Positions 19,914-30,122 of a stretch of 64,000 bases of DNA are shown piece after piece; the stretch's first letter is position 1, and the number at the start of each line of letters is the position of its first letter. Source of the stretch: Providencia stuartii (GTDB lineage Bacteria > Pseudomonadota > Gammaproteobacteria > Enterobacterales > Enterobacteriaceae). The stretch covers positions 124,001 through 188,000 of the forward strand of contig UGUC01000001.1 in assembly GCA_900455155.1 (NCBI GenBank), read 5' to 3'. A model generated the notes under the pieces. The model was given only the letters and a program-made list of their open reading frames with translations, did no database searches and was not told where the DNA came from. Made by a program: the position numbers and the translations under genes.

Positions 19914-21323
19914 ATGTCCGCAGAACACGTTTTATCGCTGATAGAAGAGCACAAAGTAAAATTTATTGACATGCGTTTTACTGATACCAAAGGTAAAGAG
20001 CAACACATCACCATCCCTGCTCATCAAGTCAACGAAGACTTCTTTGAAGAAGGTAAAATGTTTGATGGTTCATCAATTGGTGGCTGGAAAGGCATTAACG
20101 AGTCTGACATGGTGCTAATGCCAGATCCATCCACTGCAATGCTCGACCCATTTTTTGCCGACCCAACTTTGATCATTCGTTGCGATATTCTTGAGCCAGG
20201 CACAATGCAAGGTTACGACCGTGACCCGCGCTCTATTTCTCAACGTGCAGAAGATTTTTTACGTGCCAGCGGTATTGCTGACACCGTGCTGTTTGGGCCA
20301 GAGCCTGAATTCTTCATCTTTGATGATATTCGTTTTGGTAACAGCATGCACAGCAGCTACTATCACATTGATGATATTGAAGCGGCTTGGAATACTGGTA
20401 CAAAATATGAAGGCGGTAACAAAGGCCACCGTCCGGGTGTAAAAGGCGGTTACTTCCCAGTTCCCCCCGTCGATTCTTCACAAGACCTCCGTTCTGCGAT
20501 GTGTACCACCATGGAAGAAATGGGCTTAGTCGTTGAAGCTCATCACCATGAAGTGGCTACCGCAGGTCAAAACGAAGTGGCATGCCGCTTTAATACAATG
20601 ACCAAAAAAGCAGACGAAACACAGATTTATAAATATGTCGTGCACAATGTTGCCCATGCTTACGGTAAGACAGCGACCTTTATGCCTAAGCCATTAGTCG
20701 GTGATAACGGTTCAGGTATGCACTGCCATATGTCACTGTCAAAAGATGGTATTAACCTATTTGCAGGCGATAAATACGGTGGTTTGTCAGAAATGGCGCT
20801 TTACTACATTGGCGGCATTATCAAACACGCACGCGCACTGAATGCCTTCACTAACCCAACAACCAACTCGTATAAACGTCTGGTTCCGGGCTTTGAAGCA
20901 CCAGTTATGTTGGCTTATTCTGCACGTAACCGCTCTGCATCTATTCGTATCCCTGTGGTTGCAAGCACCAAAGCGCGTCGTATTGAAGTGCGTTTCCCTG
21001 ACCCAGCAGCCAACCCGTACTTAGCGTTTGCTGCGCAATTAATGGCGGGTCTTGATGGCATTATCAATAAAATCCATCCGGGCGACGCCATGGATAAAAA
21101 CCTATACGACCTGCCACCAGAAGAAGCAAAAGAGATCCCAACAGTGGCTGGTTCACTAGAAGAAGCCTTGGCTGAGCTAGATAAAGATCGTGAATTCTTA
21201 ATTCGCGGTGGTGTATTCACCAACGATGCAATTGATGCCTATATCGAACTACTCCGTAGCGATATTCAACGCGTTCGCATGACCCCGCATCCATTAGAAT
21301 TTGAAATGTACTACAGTGTGTAA
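19914..21323 (+). CDS. glnA: Glutamine synthetase, type I
   Basis: A 469-residue enzyme, the same length as E. coli GlnA. It makes glutamine from glutamate, ammonia and ATP, and assembles as a dodecamer. Seen motifs: FDGSSIGGW near residue 50, the glutamate/metal stretch [31 protein letters not shown] (about 260-275), NRSASIRIP, and NLYDLPPEE with the adenylylated tyrosine (about 398). The first gene of glnA-glnL-glnG, followed by a terminator that limits read-through. Confidence 0.98.
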   Translation: MSAEHVLSLIEEHKVKFIDMRFTDTKGKEQHITIPAHQVNEDFFEEGKMFDGSSIGGWKGINESDMVLMPDPSTAMLDPFFADPTLIIRCDILEPGTMQGYDRDPRSISQRAEDFLRASGIADTVLFGPEPEFFIFDDIRFGNSMHSSYYHIDDIEAAWNTGTKYEGGNKGHRPGVKGGYFPVPPVDSSQDLRSAMCTTMEEMGLVVEAHHHEVATAGQNEVACRFNTMTKKADETQIYKYVVHNVAHAYGKTATFMPKPLVGDNGSGMHCHMSLSKDGINLFAGDKYGGLSEMALYYIGGIIKHARALNAFTNPTTNSYKRLVPGFEAPVMLAYSARNRSASIRIPVVASTKARRIEVRFPDPAANPYLAFAAQLMAGLDGIINKIHPGDAMDKNLYDLPPEEAKEIPTVAGSLEEALAELDKDREFLIRGGVFTNDAIDAYIELLRSDIQRVRMTPHPLEFEMYYSV

Positions 21324-21364
21324 CACGCCGTTCCACTGCTAGTCTTTGTTGCCGTGAAACATTT

Positions 21365-21390
21365 GCCCCATCTCTGATGGGGCCTTTTCT
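21365..21390 (+). terminator. Terminator between glnA and glnL
   Basis: GCCCCATC and GATGGGGC form an 8-bp stem with a 3-base loop, followed by CTTTTCT. It should stop most glnA transcripts while letting some reach glnLG. Confidence 0.85.
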
Positions 21391-21435
21391 CCTACTTTCA
21401 GTGGTATCATTTTATTTACGGCACCGTTATTCAAA

Positions 21436-21466
21436 TTGCAGCTTTGTTGGGTAAATCAAGTATAAT
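21436..21466 (+). promoter_or_regulatory. Possible glnL promoter
   Basis: TTGCAG and TATAAT are separated by 19 bases. The TATAAT abuts the NtrC dyad, as for E. coli glnLp. The spacing is slightly long, so the -35 choice is uncertain. Confidence 0.5.
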
Positions 21467-21482
21467 GCACCAAAATAGTGCA
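21466..21482. promoter_or_regulatory. NtrC site at glnL
   Basis: TGCACCAAAATAGTGCA is an NtrC dyad directly after the TATAAT and just before the glnL ribosome site, a position suited to repression of glnL transcription. Confidence 0.8.
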
Positions 21483-21495
21483 GGAGCAGAATTAC

Positions 21496-22545
21496 ATGAA
21501 AGCCGAACATTTGCCAGCACCGGAACATATTCTTGATTCACTGTTAAACAGCGTCTTAATCGTTGATTATGACCTTGTGATCCATTATGCCAATCATGCG
21601 GCTTTACAAATACTTGCCCAAAGCCAACGTAAAATATATGGCACCCCATTACCTGTACTTTGCAATTATTGCTCCTTAAATGATGAGCTAATGTTAAATA
21701 GCTTAAAAGAGGGCCATAGCTTCACCGATAACGAAGTTACGCTCGTTTTTAATAATCATTCCCATGTCATGTCGTTAAGTGCACAGCCTTTCTCTGCTCA
21801 GTTTATTTTGTTGGAACTGTCTCAATTAGATAGCCAACGCAGGCTCAGCCAAGAGCAGGTACAAAATGCTCAGCAATTGGCAGCAAGAGAGCTGATCCGG
21901 GGTTTGGCTCATGAAATAAAAAACCCATTAGGCGGCTTAAGAGGCGCTGCACAGTTGCTTTCAAGGGCATTACCTGACCCAAAACTGAATGAATATACGC
22001 AAGTTATTATTGAACAAGCCGACCGATTAAGGGCATTAGTCGATAGATTACTTGGCCCCCAATACCCTGGGCCAAAAACACAACAGAGTATTCACCACAG
22101 CGCTGAAAATATCGTGCGCCTTGTGTCATTAGAGAAACCCGAAAATATCACGTTAATACGCGATTATGACCCTAGTTTGCCTGATCTTGAGTACTATCCC
22201 GATCAAATTGAACAGGTTCTACTCAATATTATCCGTAATGCGTTACAAGCACTTTCCGATACGGGTGGCACAATAACGCTACGCACTCGCACAGCATTTC
22301 AGGTCATGTTACAAGGGGAGCGTTATCGCTTAGCCGCTCGTATTGATGTTGAAGATAATGGCCCAGGTATTCCACCCGCTATCCAAGATACGTTGTTTTA
22401 TCCTATGGTAAGTGGTCGCGAGGGCGGAACAGGATTAGGCTTATCTATCGTTCACAGTTTAGTGGATCAGCACGCTGGGAAAATTGAATTTACCAGTTGG
22501 CCCGGTCATACCGAATTTTCTATTTATCTACCAATTAAAAAATAG
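21496..22545 (+). CDS. glnL: Nitrogen sensor histidine kinase NtrB
   Basis: Cytoplasmic kinase/phosphatase that controls NtrC and is itself controlled by PII. From the ATG at 21496 it is 349 residues, exactly the E. coli length, with AGGAGC as Shine-Dalgarno; a GTG at 21478 lies inside the NtrC site and is rejected. The PAS domain is at about 10-120, the phospho-acceptor His in [17 protein letters not shown] near 140, then the N box [17 protein letters not shown] and GGTGLGLS. It is 9 bases upstream of glnG. Confidence 0.95.
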   Translation: MKAEHLPAPEHILDSLLNSVLIVDYDLVIHYANHAALQILAQSQRKIYGTPLPVLCNYCSLNDELMLNSLKEGHSFTDNEVTLVFNNHSHVMSLSAQPFSAQFILLELSQLDSQRRLSQEQVQNAQQLAARELIRGLAHEIKNPLGGLRGAAQLLSRALPDPKLNEYTQVIIEQADRLRALVDRLLGPQYPGPKTQQSIHHSAENIVRLVSLEKPENITLIRDYDPSLPDLEYYPDQIEQVLLNIIRNALQALSDTGGTITLRTRTAFQVMLQGERYRLAARIDVEDNGPGIPPAIQDTLFYPMVSGREGGTGLGLSIVHSLVDQHAGKIEFTSWPGHTEFSIYLPIKK

Positions 22546-22554
22546 GGGATAACA

Positions 22555-24000
22555 ATGCAGCAGGGAAAAATCTGGGTTGTTGATGATGACAGTTCTATTC
22601 GTTGGGTGCTTGAGCGCGCCTTAAATAGTGCCTCTTTTCATTGCACCTGCTTTGACAGTGCCGATGCTGTTCTTGCCGCTTTAGAGCATGATTGCCCTGA
22701 TGTTTTGTTATCAGATATTCGTATGCCGGGTATTGATGGTTTAGCCTTACTTAATCGGCTAAAGCAGTCGCACCCATCGCTTCCCATTATTATTATGACG
22801 GCACACTCTGATCTTGATGCAGCGGTAAATGCTTATCAATCGGGGGCTTTTGATTACCTACCTAAGCCTTTTGATATTGATGAAACCGTCGCTTTAGTCG
22901 AACGCGCCTTGAGCCATAGCCGAGAACAAAACCACCTCGAACGTGATTCGAAACAGAAAACGGAGAGTGTCTCTTCCACCATGATAGGTGAAGCTCCTGC
23001 TATGCAAGAGGTTTATCGGATCATAGGTCGCCTCTCTCGCTCATCCATTAGTGTGCTGATTAATGGTGAGTCCGGTACAGGTAAAGAATTAGTTGCACAT
23101 GCACTGCATCAGCATAGCCCTCGTGCCAACGGCCCTTTTATTGCTCTCAACATGGCGGCTATTCCTAAAGATCTCATTGAGTCAGAGCTATTTGGTCATG
23201 AAAAAGGGGCCTTTACTGGCGCCACACAGGTTAGGCAAGGCCGTTTCGAGCAAGCTAATGGCGGCTCACTATTTCTTGATGAAATTGGCGATATGCCTCT
23301 AGATATACAAACACGACTATTGAGAGTTCTTGCGGAAGGGCAATTTTATCGTATCGGCGGTTATACTCCGGTAAAAGTCGATGTGCGTATTATCGCAGCA
23401 ACACACCAAAATCTAGAAAAACGTGTTAAAGAGGGGCTATTCCGTGAGGATTTATTTCATCGCTTAAATGTCATCCGTGTACAGCTCCCACCATTACGTG
23501 AAAGAACAGAAGATATCCCACGTCTTGCCCATTATTTTTTACAAAATACTGCCAAAGAGCTCGGTGTCGATAGTAAGGTACTACATCCAGATAGTGAACA
23601 TATTCTGCAACGCTATCATTGGTCCGGTAACGTGAGGCAATTGGAGAACGTTTGTCGCTGGTTAACGGTTATGGCGGCTAGCCAAGAAATTCTACCGCAA
23701 GATTTACCAGAAGACCTGTTGGATAGCCCACAACCGGACGATGCTAGCGAGGAGCCAGCAGCACGTCAGTCTGTCACAAGTCATCATCCATCATGGTTTG
23801 AACTGCTCGAGCAGTGGACACACAGTGCATTAGCTGAAGGTAAAGAAAACTTATTAGCTCAAACCGTCCCTCTAATGGAGCATACCATGCTAAATTGCGC
23901 CCTCAAATATACGAATGGGCACAAACAAGAAGCGGCTCGTTTATTAGGTTGGGGGCGAAATACTCTCACCCGCAAATTAAAAGAGTTGGGTATCGAGTAA
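22555..24000 (+). CDS. glnG: Nitrogen regulator NtrC
   Basis: Sigma-54-dependent activator, 481 residues. The receiver carries the phospho-acceptor Asp in [12 protein letters not shown] (about 54). The AAA+ domain has GESGTGKE (Walker A), [14 protein letters not shown] (the GAFTGA loop that contacts sigma-54) and [10 protein letters not shown]. The C-terminal Fis-like helix-turn-helix is [26 protein letters not shown] linker of about 50 residues ([14 protein letters not shown]...) makes it slightly longer than E. coli NtrC (469). Targets visible in this window are the glnA and glnL sites. Confidence 0.96.
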   Translation: MQQGKIWVVDDDSSIRWVLERALNSASFHCTCFDSADAVLAALEHDCPDVLLSDIRMPGIDGLALLNRLKQSHPSLPIIIMTAHSDLDAAVNAYQSGAFDYLPKPFDIDETVALVERALSHSREQNHLERDSKQKTESVSSTMIGEAPAMQEVYRIIGRLSRSSISVLINGESGTGKELVAHALHQHSPRANGPFIALNMAAIPKDLIESELFGHEKGAFTGATQVRQGRFEQANGGSLFLDEIGDMPLDIQTRLLRVLAEGQFYRIGGYTPVKVDVRIIAATHQNLEKRVKEGLFREDLFHRLNVIRVQLPPLRERTEDIPRLAHYFLQNTAKELGVDSKVLHPDSEHILQRYHWSGNVRQLENVCRWLTVMAASQEILPQDLPEDLLDSPQPDDASEEPAARQSVTSHHPSWFELLEQWTHSALAEGKENLLAQTVPLMEHTMLNCALKYTNGHKQEAARLLGWGRNTLTRKLKELGIE

Positions 24001-24012
24001 ATCACCACAGGC

Positions 24013-24893
24013 TTATTTCTGCACCTCTGCAAGTAGCCAATGACGAAAGATAGCCATTGCAGGGGTTGTCGGTCGTGATTTCAATCGACTCAGCCAATAT
24101 CCCCCTAAAGTGACGCTAATATCAAACGGTTGAACCAATGTACCGGCGCTCAATTCGTGCTCGAACATACAACTTGGAGCCAGCGCCACGCCATCCGTTA
24201 ACAACGCAGCTTCAACCATTAAGCGCGAAGAGTCGAAAATTGGCCCTTTCACTCGCCATGGCTCAAGCTCTGCTGCTATCTGCCATTTTTCCCATTCGTC
24301 TTTACGATAAGAGCGCATCAAACTGTGATCTTTTAAATCTAATGGATGAGTTAACTTATTGGCCACTTTTTCAGAGCACAGTACGGTATGAGCCGCTGAA
24401 AACAGCGCCGTATTTTCTGCTAATGGCCACAATCCTTCCCCAAAACGGATCGCAAAATCAACCCCCTCAGCTGCTAAAATTAACCACGTTATTGTGCGTC
24501 ATGATGCGCAAATCGATATAAGGATACAATGCAGCAAAAGCGGGTAAGCGTGGTAATAACCAACCTACGGCAAACGTACCGACAACGGAGACACTCAAGA
24601 CTTCATGGTAATGCCCATCTTCAAATTGTTGTAACAATGACTCTATTTGGTCAAATGAGCGGCTGAGTACAGGAAGTAAAGCCAACCCTTCATCGGTCAG
24701 AGCCAGCCCCCCGAGGTAAGCGAATAAATAGCTCAAGTCCAAGCTGCTCTTCCAGCAAACGTACCTGCTGACTCACAGCGGCTTGGGTCACATTCAACTC
24801 CAGCCCTGCTCTTGTAAAGCTTAGGTGCCGCGCTGAAGCTTCAAATGCTCTCAACGCATTCAAAGGGAGACGATGACGATAATTCCCTGACAT
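24013..24893 (-). pseudogene. ampR: AmpR-type LysR regulator of ampC, frame broken twice
   Basis: LysR protein divergent from the class C beta-lactamase gene, the standard ampR-ampC layout. Three pieces in three frames join to about 292 residues, the AmpR length. The N-terminal winged helix is LPLNALRAFEASARHLSFTRAGLELNVTQAAVSQQVRLLEEQL, followed by VVGTFAVGWLLPRLPAF, MTHNNVVN and the C-terminal LMRSYRKDEWEKW, all close to AmpR. Six Cs at 24707-24712 should be five (restores RLPRGLALTDEG), and four As at 24476-24479 should be three (restores NLAAEGVDFAIRFGEG). AmpR senses muropeptides and turns ampC on or off. If the breaks were real, AmpC induction would be lost. Confidence 0.88.
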
Positions 24894-25078
24894 AAGTTTT
24901 TCTTTTACCTCATCGAATTTTATATCGTTTCAAATCAGAATTTAAAATAGGCATACTCTTTGCTCATCATCGGACAATACGGTATTAATCAATGCCTCAG
25001 CATCTAAGGCATGTGGAAATTAGAATACCTGAATTTTAATTATCAATAACTAAAACTTTTACTTTAATGGATAACTCT
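24894..25078. promoter_or_regulatory. ampR-ampC intergenic region
   Basis: These 185 AT-rich bases between divergent regulator and beta-lactamase genes must hold both promoters and the AmpR site. I cannot point to the 38-bp AmpR box with confidence. Confidence 0.5.
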
Positions 25079-26221
25079 ATGAAAAATATTTTTCGTCAGG
25101 GGCGGCTTTTTATCGCCTTAAGTTTAGCAATGACATCGATTTCCGCCTTTGCCCTTACACAGCAAGAGGTCGATGACATTATCAAGCCCCTGATGAAACA
25201 AGAACAGATCCCGGGTATGTCTGTTGCCATCTCAGTGAATGGCAAACAAGCTATTTACCATTACGGTGTTCAGTCAAAACAGACCCAAATTCCTGTTTCT
25301 GATAGGACGCTGTATGAAATTGGCTCCTTATCAAAAACCTTTACCGCAACACTGGCAACTTATGCGCAAATTCAAGGAAAACTCGATTTTAGCCAAAGTG
25401 TCAGTCATTACCTACCTGAATTAAAAGGCAGTGCTTTTGATAATGTTAGCGTGATGAATTTAGCCACCCATACATCAGGGTTATCGCTATTTGTACCTAG
25501 CGATATCAAAACCAACGATCAATTAATGGCGTATTATCAAAAATGGCTTCCTGACAATGAGGTTGGACAATATCGTTCTTATTCAAATTTAGGGGTTGGG
25601 TTACTTGGTATCGTGACGGCAAAGCAACTTAATATGCCTTTTTCTCAGGCTATGGAAAAATTGATGCTGCCTTCACTTGGCTTAAAACATACTTATATCC
25701 ATGTTCCCAAAAGCCAAGAGAAATATTACGCACAAGGCTACAATAAGCAAAATCAGCCTGTTCGCTTAAACCTAGCAATCCTTGGTCCAGAGGCTTATGG
25801 CCTAAAGTCCAATGCCAAAGATTTGATCCGTTATTTAGAAATCAATATGCAATCCATTAAAGTGGCGAAAACTTGGCAAGAAGCGATTGAAAACACCCAT
25901 ACAGGCGTTTACCTAACCGATTCGTTTGTGCAGGATATGATGTGGGAAAGCTATCCATGGCCGGTGTCGCTTTCACAATTACTGCAAGGCAACCGTGATG
26001 ATATGGCTCTCAAACCACAAAAAGTGGAATTGATTAAGCCAGCCATGGCGCCAGAAGTACGCGCTTATTATAACAAGACTGGCTCTAGCAATGGCTTTGC
26101 GACATACGCGATATTTATTCCAGAAGAGAAGATTGCCATTGTTATGCTATCCAATAAATGGATACCTATTCCTCAGCGCATTACAGCGACTTACCAGTTA
26201 CTAGAGAAAATCGAACGCTAA
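25079..26221 (+). CDS. ampC: Class C beta-lactamase AmpC
   Basis: Periplasmic serine beta-lactamase. From the ATG at 25079 it is 380 residues, with a signal peptide (basic MKNIFRQGR, hydrophobic core, cleavage probably after SAFA). Active-site motifs are complete: GSLSKTFTA (nucleophile Ser with Lys three later), YSN in QYRSYSNLG, and KTG in YYNKTGSSNGFATY. Length and motifs are those of enterobacterial chromosomal cephalosporinases. The ATG at 25067 is also in frame, but GGATAA gives the second start a better ribosome site. The ampR-ampC pair sits between glnG and hemN, which are close neighbours in E. coli. Confidence 0.95.
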   Translation: MKNIFRQGRLFIALSLAMTSISAFALTQQEVDDIIKPLMKQEQIPGMSVAISVNGKQAIYHYGVQSKQTQIPVSDRTLYEIGSLSKTFTATLATYAQIQGKLDFSQSVSHYLPELKGSAFDNVSVMNLATHTSGLSLFVPSDIKTNDQLMAYYQKWLPDNEVGQYRSYSNLGVGLLGIVTAKQLNMPFSQAMEKLMLPSLGLKHTYIHVPKSQEKYYAQGYNKQNQPVRLNLAILGPEAYGLKSNAKDLIRYLEINMQSIKVAKTWQEAIENTHTGVYLTDSFVQDMMWESYPWPVSLSQLLQGNRDDMALKPQKVELIKPAMAPEVRAYYNKTGSSNGFATYAIFIPEEKIAIVMLSNKWIPIPQRITATYQLLEKIER

Positions 26222-26231
26222 ATACTCAAAC

Positions 26232-26253
26232 GGCTCCATTGTAATATGGAGCC
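26232..26253. terminator. Bidirectional terminator between ampC and hemN
   Basis: GGCTCCAT and ATGGAGCC form an 8-bp stem around a 6-base loop between the convergent gene ends. Confidence 0.7.
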
Positions 26254-26259
26254 ATGTAT

Positions 26260-27634
26260 TTAAATAACACGAGAAAATTGCCGTTGACGCATTTGATTAC
26301 GCAAATAGACATCAAAGCACATACAGATATTGCGGATCAGCAAGCGCCCTTGAGGAGTCACCTTAATCGCGGTTTCTGTTATTTCGACTAAGCCATCTTC
26401 TTCCATCGGTTTTAACAGCGCTAAATCCTCTGCAAAATAGCGTTTAAACTCGATAGGGATAAAGCGCCTCAATTTGCGCATAATGAAGTTGGAAATTACA
26501 AATCAGTGTCTTTATCACATCTCGGCGTAAGCAGTCATCATTGGTTAACACTAACCCACGCCACAAAGCATGCCCTTGCTCTTCTACTTGCGCATAATAG
26601 GTTTTTAAATCTTTTTGGTTCTGCGCATAACTATCACCCAACATACTGATCGCCGATACGCCCAATCCTAATAAATCACAATCCCCTTGAGTGGTGTAGC
26701 CTTGGAAGTTGCGATGTAAAATCCCTTCACGCTGTGCAACGGCTAACTCATCTTGTGGTTTGGCAAAGTGATCCATACCAATAAACTGATAGCCTTCTGA
26801 GGTTAAGGTCGCGATGGTTTCTTGCAAAATATCCAGTTTTTGCTCAGCACTTGGCAAGTCTTCATCTTTAATTTTACGCTGTGCCGCAAACAAGTTAGGT
26901 AAATGAGCATAGTTAAACACGCTCAAACGATCCGGTGACAGTTCAATCACTTTTTTCAAGGTAAAAGCAAAGCTTTCTGGGGTTTGCTTTGGTAGACCGT
27001 AAATCAGGTCAATACTGGTTGATGTAAACCCCGTTTCTTTTGCTCGATTAATGAGCGCAAAAATAAAATCTTCATCTTGTTCGCGGTTAACTAAAACCTG
27101 AACGTCTTTATTAAAATCTTGCACCCCCATACTCAGGCGGTTGAACCCTTCGCTGCGCAAATGATCTATCATATCCAGTTCAATTTCACGGGGATCTACC
27201 TCTATCGACATTTCAACGTCATCAGAGAAATGGAAGTGTGTTTTGAGCAAAGTGACCAAATGGCTAACTTGAGCCTTATCGAGATAAGTAGGTGTGCCGC
27301 CGCCCCAATGCATCTGTGTAACGGTTCGCCCTTTTAATAAGGCTGCACGTTGAATAATCTCTTTTTCGATGACCTGTAAGTATTCATCTGCTTTATGCTT
27401 TTGCCGTGTCACCAGTTTATTGCAGCCACAAAAATAACAAAGCTTATGGCAAAAAGGGATGTGAACATAGAGCGATAATGGGTTTTCAGGGTAGCGTTGA
27501 GTTGCAGCCACAAACGCACTCTCATCATACTCTTGGTTAAATTCCAAAGCTGTCGGGTATGACGTATAGCGAGGCCCTGAATAATTATATTTTTGGATGA
27601 GAGAGAGATCCCAAACGATATTTTGCTCTGACAT
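26260..27634 (-). pseudogene. hemN: Oxygen-independent coproporphyrinogen III dehydrogenase HemN, frame broken near the C-terminus
   Basis: Radical-SAM enzyme of anaerobic haem synthesis; it converts coproporphyrinogen III to protoporphyrinogen IX. The 4Fe-4S motif is in HIPFCHKLCYFCGCNK (residues about 58-73), followed by GGGTPTYL, EVDPREIE, RLSMGVQDF and IDLIYGLPKQT. The frame ends at 26444, but the last about 70 residues (YFAEDLALLKP...GRLLIRNICMCFD...FSRVI) continue in another frame to 26260. GGG at 26456-26458 should be GG, restoring EALYPIEFKRYFAED. The start at 27634 (MSEQNIVWDL) is preferred over 27640 because GAGGA is then correctly spaced. About 457 residues, as in E. coli. Confidence 0.94.
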
Positions 27635-27807
27635 TAACATTCCTCAATTGCGCCGAATACCTACTTACAGGCTGTATCTTATGTTTTTTTATTGGCGAAC
27701 TTATATACACGACATAATAACATAAAAGAAATTATAACTTGTGATTGGCAAGAGAGAGTTGATGCAGCACCAAAAGTCGCATGACTTGAATGAATTTTAA
27801 CCAAAAC

Positions 27808-27832
27808 CTCCTCCGGCAGTGCACCGGAGGAG
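27808..27832 (-). terminator. Terminator after yihI
   Basis: CTCCTCCGG and CCGGAGGAG form a 9-bp stem with a 7-base loop; GTTTTGG follows on the minus strand. It is 12 bases after the yihI stop. Confidence 0.75.
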
Positions 27833-27844
27833 ATAGAAAAACGA

Positions 27845-28372
27845 TTATTTACTTTTCAGGATACGCATAATGTCATCCAGTTTATCTTCGTCTTCTTCTT
27901 CATCGTCGTCGGTCAGTTCAATACCTAAAATAGACATCAGCTCATCAATGCGGTCTAAACAAGTATCAATATACGCCTGCTCTTCCGCTGTCACCGTTTC
28001 ACCATCTTCTAAACGCGCCAACAAGCTATCTAAACGATCGTCCTGCTCAAGCATTTCAAGCTCTTGCTCTGGTGATAATTTAACTTTTACTGCCGGCTCT
28101 TTAGCGGGCGCTGGGCGTGTTACCACCGCATTATCATCAACAACCAACGGAATCGGTTTTTTGCTACCCACACGTGGGTCTAGGGCCTGATTTTGATTTC
28201 CAGACTTGCTATTCGTTGATTTTTCTTGATAACGCGCCCCTGATTTATTACCACGATGCTTTTTCTGGCGTTTGCGCTCACGCCCTTCTGCATTAAGCTC
28301 TTCTTTTGTTTTACGGTACTTTTTCTTGGTTTTGCTGGCGGTTTTACTTGCCGGTTTTTTTGGTGAATTCAT
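27845..28372 (-). CDS. yihI: Der GTPase-activating protein YihI
   Basis: A 175-residue protein with the YihI charge pattern. The Lys/Arg-rich N-terminal half (KKYRKTKEELNAEGRERKRQKKHRG) is followed by a very acidic C-terminal half (ELTDDDEEEDEDKLDDIMRILKSK). YihI stimulates the GTPase Der in 50S ribosome assembly in E. coli, where it also neighbours hemN. The internal segment LDSLLARLEDGETVTAEEQAYID is the conserved part. Confidence 0.9.
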   Translation of the reverse strand: MNSPKKPASKTASKTKKKYRKTKEELNAEGRERKRQKKHRGNKSGARYQEKSTNSKSGNQNQALDPRVGSKKPIPLVVDDNAVVTRPAPAKEPAVKVKLSPEQELEMLEQDDRLDSLLARLEDGETVTAEEQAYIDTCLDRIDELMSILGIELTDDDEEEDEDKLDDIMRILKSK

Positions 28373-28530
28373 GGTCTGATACCTTGATAAGTCAGTTTCT
28401 GCTGCGGAATCTAGCAGAATCCCTCAAGCTGTGAAAGCACTTGAGCAGCAATTAAAACGGTTTTTTGCATTTTGCTTGTCAGTCTTATTGATTATAGCTC
28501 GAATTGATAGCAATTAAGAGTATTTGATGA

Positions 28531-28558
28531 CAAAACGGCTCCAAGAAGGGAGCCGTTA
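28531..28558 (-). terminator. Terminator after adeP
   Basis: On the minus strand AACGGCTCC pairs with GGAGCCGTT around a 6-base loop and is followed by TTG. It lies 14 bases after the adeP stop. Confidence 0.75.
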
Positions 28559-28572
28559 GATAAGGAAGGTGA

Positions 28573-29907
28573 TTAGGCGTCGACTAAAACCATTTTTAAA
28601 ATAAATAAAATGGAAACTAAAACAACACATAACCCTAAGTCGCGCCAACGACCAGTACCGATCTTCATTGCACAGTAAGCGATAAAGCCTAATGCAATAC
28701 CTTCTGTAATCGAAAAGCTAAATGGCATCATGACCGCAGTAATAAATGCAGGCACCGACTCCGTCAAATCATCCCACTTCACACGCGTTAAACTGGATGT
28801 CATCAACACGCCAACATAAATCAGCGCGCCCGCGGTTGCATAAGCAGGAACCATACCCGCTAAAGGAGAAATAAACATGGTTAATAGGAATAACACCCCG
28901 ACCACAATGGCAGTCAGACCAGTACGCCCACCAACAGATACCCCCGAAGAGCTTTCGATATAAGCAGTTACCGATGATGTTCCCATTGCAGAGCCGGCAA
29001 CAGAACTTAAGCTATCCACATAGAGTGCTTGCTTCATGCGCGGGAATGTTCCGCGAGCATCAGTAATGCCAGCTTTATCCGTAACCCCAATCATTGTGCC
29101 GGATGAGTCGAATAAGTTAACCAACATAAAAGCAAAGATGACCCCAGACAGCGCTAAGTCCAGTGATCCCAAAATATCGACTTGCCCCACTACACTGGTG
29201 ATGCTAGGTGGCAAAGAGAAGATGCCGTTGAACTTCACATCGCCTAATGCAAGGCCAATCAAGGTAGTGACCACAATGGAAACTAATACTGCTGCATGAA
29301 TATTACGGGCAGCTAAAATTGCAATAATGAAAAAGCCCAGAGCACCTAACCAAACGTTATGTTGGGTGAAGTTACCAATGGAGACTAAAGTGTCTGGATT
29401 CGCCACGATAATACCTGAATTTTTCAGCCCCATCATGGCAATAAATAGACCGATACCGCTGGTGATCCCCACACGCAAACTCAATGGAATATTCGCAATG
29501 ATCCAGTAACGGATACGAAAGAGCGTTAGAATAAAGAGCCCCACAGCGCCCCAGAACACAGCGCCCATCGCAACTTGCCATGAATACCCCATCGCCCCAA
29601 CGACGACAAAAGCAAAAAAGGCATTTAGCCCCATTGCTGGCGCCACCGCGATAGGTAGGTTTGCTAATAACCCCATCAAAATACTGCCGATAGCCGCAAT
29701 TAAACAGGTCGTTACGAATACGGCTTTAATGTCCATCCCTGCGACAGATAAAATTTGAGGGTTAACAAAGACAATGTAGACCATTGTGAGGAAGGTTGTA
29801 AAACCTGCAACGACTTCAGTTTTCGCCGTTGTTCCGTGTTCTTGTAATTTAAACACGCGTTGGAACAGACCCTGTTGTTGCACAGAGCCAGAAGATTGAT
29901 TACTCAT
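28573..29907 (-). CDS. adeP: Adenine permease AdeP (YieG/PurP)
   Basis: A 444-residue AzgA-like NCS2 purine carrier. It matches E. coli AdeP nearly end to end: FKLQEHGTTAKTEVVAGFTTFLTMVYIVFVNP, APAMGLNAFFAF, LRVGITSGIGLFI, FMLVNLFDSSGT, GTSSVTAYIESSSGVSVGGRTGLTA. High-affinity adenine/H+ symport across the inner membrane is expected. A strong PurR box about 80 bases upstream supports a purine role. It is transcribed away from yihI's 5' end but on the same strand, with its own terminator. Confidence 0.93.
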   Translation of the reverse strand: MSNQSSGSVQQQGLFQRVFKLQEHGTTAKTEVVAGFTTFLTMVYIVFVNPQILSVAGMDIKAVFVTTCLIAAIGSILMGLLANLPIAVAPAMGLNAFFAFVVVGAMGYSWQVAMGAVFWGAVGLFILTLFRIRYWIIANIPLSLRVGITSGIGLFIAMMGLKNSGIIVANPDTLVSIGNFTQHNVWLGALGFFIIAILAARNIHAAVLVSIVVTTLIGLALGDVKFNGIFSLPPSITSVVGQVDILGSLDLALSGVIFAFMLVNLFDSSGTMIGVTDKAGITDARGTFPRMKQALYVDSLSSVAGSAMGTSSVTAYIESSSGVSVGGRTGLTAIVVGVLFLLTMFISPLAGMVPAYATAGALIYVGVLMTSSLTRVKWDDLTESVPAFITAVMMPFSFSITEGIALGFIAYCAMKIGTGRWRDLGLCVVLVSILFILKMVLVDA

Positions 29908-29987
29908 TAGATATTGCGCCCAAAAAAAGTTTTTTTCGCCCTATCCTACAACAAACAAATCGAGAGTGTTACCGTTAAAATGAAAAA

Positions 29988-30003
29988 AAGAAAACGTTTG
30001 CGT
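29988..30003. promoter_or_regulatory. PurR operator upstream of adeP
   Basis: Read on the minus strand it is ACGCAAACGTTTTCTT, matching the PurR consensus ACGCAAACGTTTTCGT at 15 of 16 positions. The distance to the adeP start is about 80 bases. Confidence 0.85.
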
Positions 30004-30122
30004 GATGATAATACTCAAAAGTGCGTTAACTTACTGATACAGCAAGATGAATTGGAATTTACAGAAAAAAGAAATTTTTGCGTGATCGTGGCGGCGCCAT
30101 TTTCACCGCCACATTATGATGA

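Noticed and set aside
24894..25078. Exact AmpR binding site
   Set aside because: I looked for the known LysR-type dyad between ampR and ampC and found only weak, ambiguous matches, so I report the region and not a site.
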